Positions 31,150 through 41,057 of a stretch of 64,000 nucleotides of DNA are shown piece after piece. Below the pieces are notes generated by a model. That model was not told the DNA's origin. It searched no databases and saw only the letters and a program-made list of their open reading frames with translations. The DNA comes from Pyropia yezoensis (Eukaryota > Rhodophyta > Bangiophyceae > Bangiales > Bangiaceae). The position numbers and the translations under genes were made by a program. How positions within the stretch are numbered: the first letter of the stretch is position 1; each line of letters opens with the position of its first letter. Where the stretch lies: assembly GCA_009829735.1 (NCBI GenBank), contig CM020620.1, positions 9,378,545-9,442,544 on the forward strand. Reading direction: 5' to 3'.

Positions 31150-34100
31150 TTACAGTAGGCGTCGTCGCCTCATGTAAGGCATGAGTAGTTGGCGGGGTAT
31201 ATTTGCCGCCTGTTCCCAGGTGGGTGAGTCGTATCCGACCCACATAACCTTGACGTACCAGGGTCCTGGTAGGTCCGGGTCGGTGTGTCCGACCACGCTC
31301 TCTACTTGGTATGGAATCCCATCCGGTCCCCACCGGGTCATCTGACCGGTGGGTTGTAAGAGCTTCATGTAGCAACCCAGCCGGTACCGGCTGAGGCTGT
31401 TCCGGCATCGGAGCAGGTGTGACGTCATTCATGCTGATGCGTTGAATCTCCGTATCGGAGTGTAAGATAACAGAGTGGTTATCTCTGTGGAGGATCTGGT
31501 ACGGTCCCTTGACCGGTTGCATAAGCTTGTTCCCTCGGAACTTCTGGTGTCTGATATAGACCCAGTCACCTGTTACCAGGGTTGCGTTGCGCACCCGTAG
31601 TCGGGCGTCGAAGTTCTTCTTGTATCGAAGTTGTGTTCTGTCAAGGGCACCCTTGAGCTTAGGAATCATCCACGATAGCTTGGCCAACCAAGCTAGGTGG
31701 ATGCGTTCGGCGGGTCGGCCCTTCGGTGTATCATACCGAGTGCACCTGCCTGGCGGCAGCGTCAGGTTACCGACGCCTAGTGGCATGACCCATTCCAGTG
31801 GGGCGATGTTGGTACTCCGATGTGGCCTGGCATTGTATGCCAGGGTGAGTACGGACAGAAGCCTGTCCCAAGTGTTCGTGTGCTCTGCCACGTAGCACTG
31901 TAGCATCTTGACGATGGTGCGGTTGAACCGCTCCACCTGCCCGTTGGACTGCGGGTGGTAGTCGGATGCCCGACGTGGTTCGATACCGAACATGCCCAGG
32001 ACCTTAGTGCAGAATGCCGACGTAAGGTTTGCTCCGTTGTCGGAGAGGAGTTGCTTCATGACTCCGTATGCACTGATCCAGTGGTCAACCACTGCGTTCA
32101 TAATCGTGTATGCCGTATCATTCGGGATGGCTGCCGCTCGTGACAGCTTGGTGAATCGGTCAGACATGACCAGGATGTACCTGTTCCCTTCTTCCGTTAC
32201 CGGAAGCGGCCCGAGTATGTCGATAGCGACTTGCTCGTTGGGCCCATCGGGTGGGAATAGCTTCATGGCAGACGCCTGCCTATGTAGACTCATGCGGTTA
32301 CGTGCACAGGGGTGGCATCCCCTTACGTGGTCGACCACGTCGACGGCCATTGCTGGCCAGTAGAAGAACCTTCGCATTGCTGCGAACATACGTGAACCCC
32401 CCGGGTGTCCGGCTGTAGGGTTCTCATGTTCTCGTTCCATGACGGCTTGCCGTAAGGACACGGGAACCACGACTTGATGTCGTCCATCGGCGGGTGCCCG
32501 CCGGAATATGAGTCCGTCTTCGTTCTCGGAGAAGATGCCGGCCGTACCGGCCAGGAGGTTAGCACGATGACGTCTACAGTCATCGTCGTTGGCCTGTGCC
32601 TCGCGGAAGTCCGCGAGGGTCAATGGGCACGCAAGGTGTGCCATGGTATGGTCAGCCATACCCTGGGTAGCATTACCCACCATGCACACCGGTACCACCG
32701 GGATGTCCTCGTCCACCGGGCGGGTATCCCCGCTCGGGGTGTCGAGTCGAGACAACGCGTCTCCGAGGTGGTGGGTTGACCCAGCCTTATACACCGTGCG
32801 GTAGTCGTGCTCGGCCATCTTCAGCCTCCATCGGGCTAGCCTCCCATGGCTATCGGAATCCTTGTCACCAAGGTTGAGGAGCCATCGTAGGGGTTCGTGG
32901 TCGGACCTCACGATGAACCTGGAGCCCTCCAGGTATGGACGGAGCAGTTGCACTGCCCATATAACTCCGAGGCATTCACGCTCGGTGGCACTATAGTTCC
33001 GCTCAGCCGGGTTGAGTGTCCGGCTGAAGTACCCTACCGGACGTAGGTCCGGGATAACGTTGTCGGTACCTATCAACGTCTCTCCCTGTAACAGGGTGCA
33101 TCCCACTTGTGTATCACACGCATCGACATCGATGACGAAGGTACCCCGTCTATGCGGTAACGCAAGGACGGGTGGGGACAGTAGGGCTCGCTTCAGCGAC
33201 TCGAATGCCTCCTCTTCGCTAGGCGAAGGGGGTTGGAGTACCTTGGGTAAGGTACTGCTCGTAAGAACCGTTAACGGTTTAGCTATCCGAGCGAAGTCCT
33301 TGACGAACCGTCGGTATACATTGCACATTCCCAGGAAGCTCTTGAGCTGCGTCTGGGTGTTAGGGAACCGGGCATCCCGGAGTGCCCGGGTATTGGCTTC
33401 GAGTACCCCTAGTTTACCAGGGGTTATCTGGTGGCCCAGATATTCGACCGTCTGTTGGAAGAAGGCGCACTTCTTCAGACGCAGGGTTACCCCGGCGTTC
33501 CTTAAGAGGGTGAGTACCTCGTCAACATGTTGTACATGGTCATCCATGTTACGCGAGAAGACGATGACGTCATCGAGGTACACTAGGCAGTTACGCCACT
33601 TCACCCCAGACAGTATGATGTCGATAGCCCGCTGGAATGTAGCGGGGGCGTTGGACAATCCGAAGGGCATCCTTAGGAACTCGTACACTCCACTGTGACA
33701 GACGAATGCCGTCTTGGGGATATCCTCGTCCGCCACCGGGATCTGCCAGTATCCGGCATTGCAGTCGATGGTGGTAAACACCGTAGCCTCCCCCAGGGAG
33801 TCGATGCATTCATCCATCCTTGGTAAAGGGTATGAGTCCTTCTTGGTAACCAAGTTGAGGCGTCGATAATCGATGCAAAACCGAGGGGTTTGATCCTTCT
33901 TCGGCACAATAACGACTGGGGCACCCCATTCCGACATCGAAGGTCGGATCACCTTAGCTTCACTCATCCTCTTCACTTCTCCATCAACGATCTCTCGTTG
34001 CATAGGTCCCGCTCGGTGCGGTTGTGAGCGGGCGGGTCGTGCGCCTGGTACCAGGTCTATACGATGTTGGGTTGCCCCAATGGTCCCCAAGGCCCCGCCT

Positions 34101-35317
34101 GTCCACATAACGTCATGCTTTCTTAGCATCCGTCGTACCCCTTCGGCTACCGAAGGGGGAAGGTGGTCGAGGTCAGCCTCGGCCAGTGCCTTCAAGGCCT
34201 CTTGGTCCTTTGGCGGCAGGTCCGCCGGAGCCGCCGATGGGTTAGGCTTCCCGTCATCGGGTTGCTGTCGCTCGGTGGTCTCGGCGACCGCCAGTACTTC
34301 AAGTGGTTCCACTTGACCCTCCTTATCAGGGGTAAGGATATCTCCTTCGTAGAGTTCGGCAATCCCGAGGATAGTTCCCTTCGGGAGGGTGACTGCCTTA
34401 CGGCGATAGTTCGCCATCACTAAGAGGGACGACCCTTCTGATGGGAGGTCTATGAGACCGTTGGCCATGGTCAACCCATGGCGCTTGTACGTCCGCAAGT
34501 TGGACTTGACTCTGCAGATGCCTGCGAGGTCACAGTTAACCGGGAGGACTGTCTCTGACAACGGCTCAAAGCGAGTTCGCTTGGCCAACCGAAGTGTCTT
34601 CGGCTCGACGCTTGCGTACACCTCAGCCACGTTAACGTGGCTTCCTTGTAGCGTCAGGTCCCTGACGATAGCCGTATGTCCTCGCTTCGTCCCGTCGGCT
34701 TCTTGAAGCTCGACGGTCCTCCGGCCTGGCCGGATTGCATCAACGTGAACGTTGATGAAGGTGCACCCCAGTATGCAGGGCACCGATAGCGTTTCACATA
34801 CCAGGAAGTCAACTTCCGTGGTGAGATCCCCGATGGTAACCTGCAGCGACATCGCTGCGGTCGTACGAATGAGTCGACCATTCGCGTCCTTGATGGTGGG
34901 TCCCCGAGTCACTCTGACTCGTGGAAGCCACTTGTCCGGGAGGGTATCCTTCCGGATAAGGTTGGGTCCAGCCCCTGTGTCCAGTACAGGGTAGTACGAT
35001 CGTGTCGACTGGGGGTCAACCCCCAGAGTGGCTGATACCTTGAAGTTCTCCAAGGTAAACAACACATGTCCTACACCGATATCCGGTGTAGCTCGGGCAT
35101 CCTGAACAGGGCCCTTGTCTGGTTCAACGTGACGGGGCTTCCCGTCCTCTCCTCCCAACCTTGGAGGTTGGTCATCAATCCCCTGACGCCGTGTCGTCGG
35201 GGCCGGAAGGTGTACCCGGGGGTTGATGCGGCGTCGGCTCAACCGCGCTCTCCGTGGGGCTTTCCCCGCGGTACTCCGGGGTGGCTTGCTTGGGTAACCC
35301 CAGCGCCCCCCGGTCAT
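31150..35317 (-). CDS. pol: Gypsy Pol of element 3 (copy after the gap)
   Basis: Identical to 23260-27426 except for one extra C in GGTCCCCACC at about 31330. This shifts the last ~60 codons, so one frame ends at 31112 and the correct C-terminus is found in the ORF ending at 31150. All catalytic motifs are as in the first copy. The single homopolymer difference supports an assembly or sequencing error. Confidence 0.85.
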
Positions 35318-35325
35318 CCTTCCTC

Positions 35326-37509
35326 TTACTCGTTTCCCGCCCTTGGTAGGGTGCTGTCCGCCGGGACATCCGGCTGAGGAGGTGCCCCCTCGACGGCCAG
35401 TACTCCACCTGGAGCTGGCTGCCTACCCGGTGCGGGTCCGGGTGCTCGGGCGGGATATCCCCCAGTAGATGCCTTGCGTTGCGCCGCTGCCCGCCGAGAC
35501 TCCTCGGGGATGAGTGGGCAGGAAGACACCCAGTGCTGGGGATCCCCACACAACATACACCCGGACGTGCCGGTCCCCCCTTGAGTTCGCATCGGGGTAG
35601 TCCCGTAGCTACGGTTGCTTCCCTCGGGCGCCCGAGTGCCTGCTCCCTGGTAGGCCTTGGGTCCTTGGGTCAACCGGAACATGGATTCCCCCAACCGGTT
35701 GGGTCGGCCCGCAATCTGCGGAGGTGCCTCCGTGCGCACCGCCCATGTTGGCAAGGGTTGGTGAGGGTTACCCGTCACCGGGGAGTACCCCGTAGTCCGC
35801 ACATACGGGACGCGCCGTCCCGTTCCTTCGTTGACCTGGAACTGGGTTCCAGCCGGGGCGATGTACGCTACCGTACCATGTTCATCAATCACCGGCGTTG
35901 CCGGTAGCAACAGGTGGCCCTGTTGGTCGACTAGAGGGTCACCCTCACCAATAGGGGTATGTTCGGTCGCCACCAGTACTGGTGCGGCCTTACGTTCCAC
36001 CTTCTCTTGCCTCGGTACCGGGGTAAGACTGGGCTTGCCTCCCTCACCCTTGGGCTTCGGGGCCAAGGCACACTCCGGGTGTAGAACCCGGTAGGCGTCC
36101 CCTAGGGACTTGCACATATGCATCAGTCGACTGAAGTTCGTCCGTGCCGTGTTGGCGCCCCGTGCGGATATCCGCACGTAGTTGGGTACTCCTGCGAACA
36201 GGATGGCCCGTAGCTCCCCTTCTCCGAGGAGCTTCCCCAGCTCGTAGTCGAGCTCTTGGATCCGGCGTCCAAACATCTCCTCATCCTCCCAGGACTGGGC
36301 GGTGGCAGTGCGAAGGGCCCGATAGTGGTCCTCGCACTTGTCCTCACTGAGGTAGCTGCTCAGCAGCTCCTTCAATATCCCACGGTAATCCATGGGGGTG
36401 GCCGCGACCCTCATTCCCGGCATCGGGGATGCCTGGCGAAGAATGCCTCGCACCCGTTCATCAAAAAAGAACGGGAGGATCTCCAGAGCCAGCCCCTCGT
36501 TAACGAGCGCCTTGTCTGCGGCTGCCTTGAAGCTAGTCAAGAAGCCGATGACTGCCAACGGGCGTCCGTTCGGCCCCCCGAACATAGGGACTCCCTTCAT
36601 AAGGGTCTGCATAGAGCGGATCGCCCGATGCGACGTATTACGCATCGATTCCGATACGGTGGTAGAGCGGTCCTCCAAACGATAACGTTCCGGAGTAAGA
36701 ACCGACCGGAAGACCTCGTTGACGATCTCCGTGTCAGCGTCCTGGATATCCAGTCGCTTAGCCAGTTGATGAGCGAACTCATCGGACTCCATCCGCTTCA
36801 GTAGGCTCGCAGTTACCTGCGCGGTCATAGCTTCCACCACTGAAGATGGTACTTCAGGCGTCTGCACCTCGGGAACCCGAGTTGCCTGGCCTCCTTCGTC
36901 GTGGGGGTACTGCGAGGGGGTACCCCCTCCCCCAATAACCGACTCTCCCCCGGCGTACGTATCCGCCGGGTCGTGTCCGCGGAGTCCGCTTCGGGTGCTC
37001 CGAGCGTATCGCTCCGTGTGACTCCGTTCCAATTCTGCCGACGAGTCGGACCCATACCCCATTGTGTCCGGGGGTTGTCCAGGAGTAGCAACACCGGGGT
37101 TGACCCTGGTGGACTCCGAAAGTAGTCCGGCCGGTTCGAACCGTACCGGTGTGGGAGGAACACGACGGGGTCCCGTCGTGTGCCGTGTTGACATCAACAC
37201 TGCCATTGCGTCCTCCGTCCGATCTTGACGGGCGTCGAGCCCGGAAAACCGGGCCTCGATGCGGGCCAATGATGCCATCAGGGAATCCCCTGGTGAAGGA
37301 GGCGGCGGAGTGAGGTCGGTCGACGACAGTTGAGGCGGGCCCCCGCCTCCTGCCGTCCGAGCCGTGCCAAACGTCGATCCGGCACCGGAAAGCATTGGCG
37401 TCTCAATGTTATCGATCGGGTTCCCGATCCCGGTTCCCGTAGTCACCTCCGGAGTCGGCGTCGACGCCGATCCGTCATCTTGAACGTTCCCCGTCTCTTG
37501 GGTTGACAT
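35326..37509 (-). CDS. gag: Gypsy Gag of element 3, intact
   Basis: The protein has 727 residues from ATG at 37509, about 225 bp downstream of the 5' LTR. The N-terminal ~170 residues are Ser/Thr/Pro-rich and disordered-looking. A helical capsid-like region follows, including GVPMFGGPNGRPLAVIGFLT and ILPFFFDERVRGI. A CCHC zinc knuckle CMLCGDPQHWVSSC lies at about 649-662, then a Pro-rich tail ending AGNE. The stop is two codons after the slip heptamer. This is the only undamaged gag in the window and could serve element 2 in trans. Confidence 0.88.
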   Translation of the reverse strand: MSTQETGNVQDDGSASTPTPEVTTGTGIGNPIDNIETPMLSGAGSTFGTARTAGGGGPPQLSSTDLTPPPPSPGDSLMASLARIEARFSGLDARQDRTEDAMAVLMSTRHTTGPRRVPPTPVRFEPAGLLSESTRVNPGVATPGQPPDTMGYGSDSSAELERSHTERYARSTRSGLRGHDPADTYAGGESVIGGGGTPSQYPHDEGGQATRVPEVQTPEVPSSVVEAMTAQVTASLLKRMESDEFAHQLAKRLDIQDADTEIVNEVFRSVLTPERYRLEDRSTTVSESMRNTSHRAIRSMQTLMKGVPMFGGPNGRPLAVIGFLTSFKAAADKALVNEGLALEILPFFFDERVRGILRQASPMPGMRVAATPMDYRGILKELLSSYLSEDKCEDHYRALRTATAQSWEDEEMFGRRIQELDYELGKLLGEGELRAILFAGVPNYVRISARGANTARTNFSRLMHMCKSLGDAYRVLHPECALAPKPKGEGGKPSLTPVPRQEKVERKAAPVLVATEHTPIGEGDPLVDQQGHLLLPATPVIDEHGTVAYIAPAGTQFQVNEGTGRRVPYVRTTGYSPVTGNPHQPLPTWAVRTEAPPQIAGRPNRLGESMFRLTQGPKAYQGAGTRAPEGSNRSYGTTPMRTQGGTGTSGCMLCGDPQHWVSSCPLIPEESRRAAAQRKASTGGYPARAPGPAPGRQPAPGGVLAVEGAPPQPDVPADSTLPRAGNE

Positions 37510-37714
37510 GGTCACAATCAGTCAACCGACGCAACGACCACCACGAATAAGAGAGCGAGGGGGTAGATTGGGGAGAGTAACGTAGATCACAGTCAAAGGT
37601 AAAAACTCAACACAATCGATCAGGTCGCAACACCACGAGTACAAGAAAAGGACCAGATCCCTATCCGTGTGCCAGGGCCGAAGACGGCGTCACCACAAGG
37701 GTGACGGAAACCCG

Positions 37715-37732
37715 TCCCCTGCTGCTCCACCA
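37715..37732 (-). other. Primer binding site of element 3
   Basis: The minus strand reads TGGTGGAGCAGCAGGGGA, one base from the LTR, identical to element 2 over the first 17 bases. Confidence 0.75.
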
Positions 37733-37733
37733 A

Positions 37734-38097
37734 TGTAGCACAATAGGAATCCGTCGCACGTCCACTCTCAGGGAACACTCACCAAGGGGGATCGGCACCA
37801 ACGTCACCGGGAGGCCAAGGTTGCTGTCCTTGGAGCGCAAGCCACGGGACCAAGATGGGAGCCCAAATGGGAGGGGTTTGTTGTTCTACCTTGGCCGGCG
37901 GTGGATTCGCCACCGGCCCCCTCGTTATAAACCCTCGGAGACACTACTAACTACCCTCCACCCCAAGATGCAAGTCCCTCTGGTCATACGTAACTTATAG
38001 ATACCGTGACCAGTACGAACTATCAAATTGAAAGTTAAGGGTTTAGAAGTAGCCCCCCTAATATTAGGGTCACAATACGGACAACCATATTGCTACA
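37734..38097 (-). repeat. 5' LTR of element 3
   Basis: This 364-bp LTR has TGTAGCA / TGCTACA ends and is aligned throughout with 19457-19818 and 10674-11036. Confidence 0.9.
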
Positions 38098-38210
38098 GCC
38101 ATGCGCTCACCGGGGATGAAGTTCTTGGCCCGAGGAGCGGAGGGCTTGCCCGCGGCCGAGCGCTTGCGGCTGCGCGACTTGGCCGGCGCAGGCGTGCGCG
38201 CGCTCGTCAT
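38098..38210 (-). pseudogene. Possible 5' end of a host gene cut by the LTR
   Basis: On the minus strand an ATG at 38210 opens a frame for a Lys/Arg/Ala/Ser-rich N-terminus (MTSARTPAPAKSRSRKRSA...) that runs to the LTR boundary at 38097. GGTGAGC, a plausible splice donor, lies at about 38109. It resembles a nuclear basic-tail protein start but I cannot name it, and no continuation is visible beyond the element at 19456. It could be a chance frame. Confidence 0.25.
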
Positions 38211-39225
38211 CGTCTTGGGAGGGGGAGGGGGAACCACGACAGGCCAGGGAGCAGGAGGAGTGGGCAATGGGGCGATGTGTGGGTGGGGGAGGGGACCGGG
38301 TGGCAGGCAAGAGAGCGGGCGCAAGACGACCAAGGACAGGGAAAAAACAGCGAAGCGTCGCGTGGGTTTAATAAGGACTGGGGCACCCACACGGGCGGTG
38401 GTAGCCCGTCTACTGGCCCCGCGCCACCCGCCCACCGGCACTCCGGTGCGAAGGAAGACCGCGCGCGCCGTGACCAAAAATGGCGCGCAGCGACCAGGCA
38501 CGAACGGGCGGACGCACCACCAGTCCCTTCCTTCCGCTTTCAAGTGTGGTATAATTGTACATCAAGTGCTCAACAACTCCTTTCCCATGTGCGTCTTAGA
38601 TCCTGAGACCTGACTTAAGCAGGCAAAAACTGTGAATCCCCCTCAGGGGATAAGCAGTGCTGCGCAGCAAGTGTTGCTTTTCCTGCGCTCGTCCGTTGCG
38701 GTTCTTTCGGCGCCCGCCGTGTGAACGACGCAAGGCTTGCGTTGTGACCATCACGGACAAGAAGCGTACGTTGTCTCTTCTTCTCACAGTGAGTTGCACC
38801 GTATTGCGCATAGTTTTCTTCTTCCTTGTCTTCGCTCCGGGTGATGAGGCCGACGGCTGCCACGATTAATATTGACGATACTGCGCCCGCACTGTCCATG
38901 GTGCTGCCGTTAATCTGTCCTCGACTGTATGGTTGTATTGTTTTCTTGGGGGCGCTGTACAGTCTTTCTCCATCGTTGGGCACCCTTTGTGGCGACCGTA
39001 AGCCCAAGGATTGTAACTTGATTCCGCCCTCTGATTGGTCGGTGACAACGATCGAATGCTGACACATGCGTTGATCGCACCGTAGAGGTCGGTCGACCTG
39101 CATTGGTTACTAGACACCGTGCCCAAGAAAGGATGTCACAGCAATGGAGAAAAAGACTGTGCTGATTGCTTGAAAACGGGTTTAGTGTATAGAAGCAGGA
39201 GCCGCATCATGCCCATCCGTCGTCG
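38211..39225. other. Intergenic, no gene recognised
   Basis: The first ~330 bp are GC-rich with G-runs. About 38600-39200 has more balanced composition with no long ORF. It may include the promoter of the ORF at 39226. Confidence 0.4.
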
Positions 39226-40875
39226 ATGCTTCGCTTAGCTGATGTGCGGGAGGCCGCTTATGCCGAGGTGGAGCAACTTCTCCAAGACGTTCTCAAGGAT
39301 GAACTTCCTCCAGTGAAGCCTCGCGTCGCAGATGCCTTGGCGCGCAAGAGCTCTAGGAACGTCGCTCGAATGCTCCATAAGAAGCTGAAGCGGCACTCGG
39401 AGAGCGTCAAGGAGGATCTCAACAGCGTGATTGCTCAGGCCCAGGCCCTGGAGGCGGCAACGGCGAGTCTGACCGTCACGGTCGACGTCTGCGAGAAGCG
39501 CCGTGCGTGGGTGCCGCATCAGCAGACGGCTCTCTCTCGCGGCTGGCGCACCATCCACAAGAGCACGAACGCTTTCTTAGCGCAGAGTACGCACATCCTG
39601 TTCCAGCTGGACTCCGCGGCAGAGGCTGCAGCGGCCAACAGCTTTGTGAACATTTGCAGGTGGTCGCGCCTCTGCTTGTTTATCGTCATTGCTACTACAA
39701 CTTTTGCCGTCTCCCCCGGGATGCCGAAGTACTCTGGGGACGACCGCGTAGACGCAGCTATCAAGGAGACTTCCCGAAAAGTCGGGGTGGAGGACGCGAG
39801 TGGTGCTGTCCTTCTCAAGCTCCTCGACGTGGCGTGCTGCCTACGTCGGGCTCCTTCGGCGGACAAGTTGGCGGAGGCGCACACCGACCATGGGAACGGG
39901 CTCCTTCGCGCCATTGCGACAGAGCTTGGGAACTTGCCGCCGCACTTGCGGCGCCCGGACGTCTCCCAGTCGTCCTCTATTTGGGATTTGCTGGAAGACT
40001 ACCTCACGACGGCGAAGAGCAGCTCGCGAGTGGCAGCTTCGATGCGCCGAGTTGAGGTGCTGGGTGCGTCAAAGGTGGGGCGCGAGCTCGTGTATGCCGT
40101 ACGAGTGCTTTTGAGATCGTCCTCGCACCTGCGCACGGTGAAGCCTTCTCTAGACAAGCTGTGCAAGGAGATGGAGGCTTGCCTCCAAGACCGCGCGGTG
40201 TCGGACAGGCGTAACAAGCTGAATCATCTGCTGCCGCCTAACACCAAAGACGTTGCGCTCGCGATGGCTTACTCCGGGCAACACTTTGATCGTTCATGGC
40301 CTGCGGCGGCAGTCCACCGGAGCGTCGTGTTGACTGAGGTGGTCTCCGGCCAACTAGAGGCGCCTTGTGCGTGGGATGATCTCTACGATGCTCTGACGAC
40401 AATGTCCTCAGACGCTCAGGTGGCAGAGGCAATAGCTCTCTCCCTAGAGCTACAGCTGAGAGACGGCTTGCGCGACGGCATCGGGTCCGAGCACGAGACG
40501 TTTATGGAGCTGTGCCGTACAGTGCGTGGTCGTTGCCTGTCGCAGCGCAAGGTCATCCGCGAGGCTGCATGGCGCGACCTTATCTCCTGGCAGACTGATG
40601 ACGGTGCTCCGTCAACCTCGAGGCTGACCGTTACGTGGTACCACTCGCTCATGGTAACTGCGGTTGGGGCCTCTCGTTCGGCGGTGCGGCCTCGGCCGAC
40701 CCCGCGGGTGTTCGCGGTCCGTGGAGGTGAGCACGGCGCTCCTCTGTGTAGTGCAGGTTTCAAGCTGCCATTGCACGTGGCGTGGGGAGCGGCGTCTAGA
40801 GATTCGGTGTGGCAGGGTGTAGGGCGCCGGTGTGAGGGTCACAGAAGGTGGCTACCCGTTTCAAGGCCGTGGTGA
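39226..40875 (+). CDS. Hypothetical protein, 549 aa
   Basis: A single open frame from ATG to TGA with balanced amino-acid composition, unlike the low-complexity frames around it. Predicted largely helical: residues ~1-90 are charged (LLQDVLKDELPPVKPRVADALARK), ~140-170 hold a hydrophobic stretch (WSRLCLFIVIATTTFAV) that could be one membrane segment, and ~330-460 are helical again. The last ~100 residues look less protein-like, so the real end may be earlier or spliced. I recognise no family. It stands alone between a retrotransposon and the chromate transporter gene on the other strand. Confidence 0.5.
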   Translation: MLRLADVREAAYAEVEQLLQDVLKDELPPVKPRVADALARKSSRNVARMLHKKLKRHSESVKEDLNSVIAQAQALEAATASLTVTVDVCEKRRAWVPHQQTALSRGWRTIHKSTNAFLAQSTHILFQLDSAAEAAAANSFVNICRWSRLCLFIVIATTTFAVSPGMPKYSGDDRVDAAIKETSRKVGVEDASGAVLLKLLDVACCLRRAPSADKLAEAHTDHGNGLLRAIATELGNLPPHLRRPDVSQSSSIWDLLEDYLTTAKSSSRVAASMRRVEVLGASKVGRELVYAVRVLLRSSSHLRTVKPSLDKLCKEMEACLQDRAVSDRRNKLNHLLPPNTKDVALAMAYSGQHFDRSWPAAAVHRSVVLTEVVSGQLEAPCAWDDLYDALTTMSSDAQVAEAIALSLELQLRDGLRDGIGSEHETFMELCRTVRGRCLSQRKVIREAAWRDLISWQTDDGAPSTSRLTVTWYHSLMVTAVGASRSAVRPRPTPRVFAVRGGEHGAPLCSAGFKLPLHVAWGAASRDSVWQGVGRRCEGHRRWLPVSRPW

Positions 40876-41057
40876 AATGCGACGCCCGGCCGCCCGGCCG
40901 GCGTCCTTGCCGCAGTCAACCCTCCCGCCAGTGGACCCGCCCCGCCACAGACACATCCCGCCCCCCCCCCCGCGCCCTCCCCTAACGCTCAGCCCTACTT
41001 TGTCGCTCCCGCAGACTGCCCCGTCAACGTCAGCAGGCCTCCCCGGCACGCACGCCC
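40876..41057. other. C-rich spacer between convergent genes
   Basis: Includes a poly-C tract at about 40960-40973. No gene was recognised. Confidence 0.4.

Larger units (their letters stand above)
29625..37015. repeat. Second copy of 21736-29124, probable false duplication
   Basis: The block repeats 21736-29124 with a constant offset of 7889-7891 bases. The interior is identical as far as I read it. Small indels, mostly in homopolymers, cluster at the two contig ends next to the gap. Confidence 0.85.
19457..38097 (-). mobile_element. Ty3/Gypsy (chromovirus-like) element 3, with an assembly gap
   Basis: Minus-strand order: 5' LTR (37734-38097), primer binding site, intact gag, slip site, intact pol, hairpin array, plus-strand accessory ORF, polypurine tract, 3' LTR (19457-19818). 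The middle is present twice around 500 Ns, and the true length is probably about 10.75 kb. The two outer LTRs differ at about seven bases plus two indels by my alignment. No 5-bp target-site duplication is seen (left flank TAGAC, right flank GCCAT). Confidence 0.85.

Noticed and set aside
10669-38102. A target-site duplication joining elements 2 and 3 as one insertion
   Set aside because: The flanks are AACCA (left of 10674), TAGAC (left of 19457) and GCCAT (right of 38097). No pair matches.
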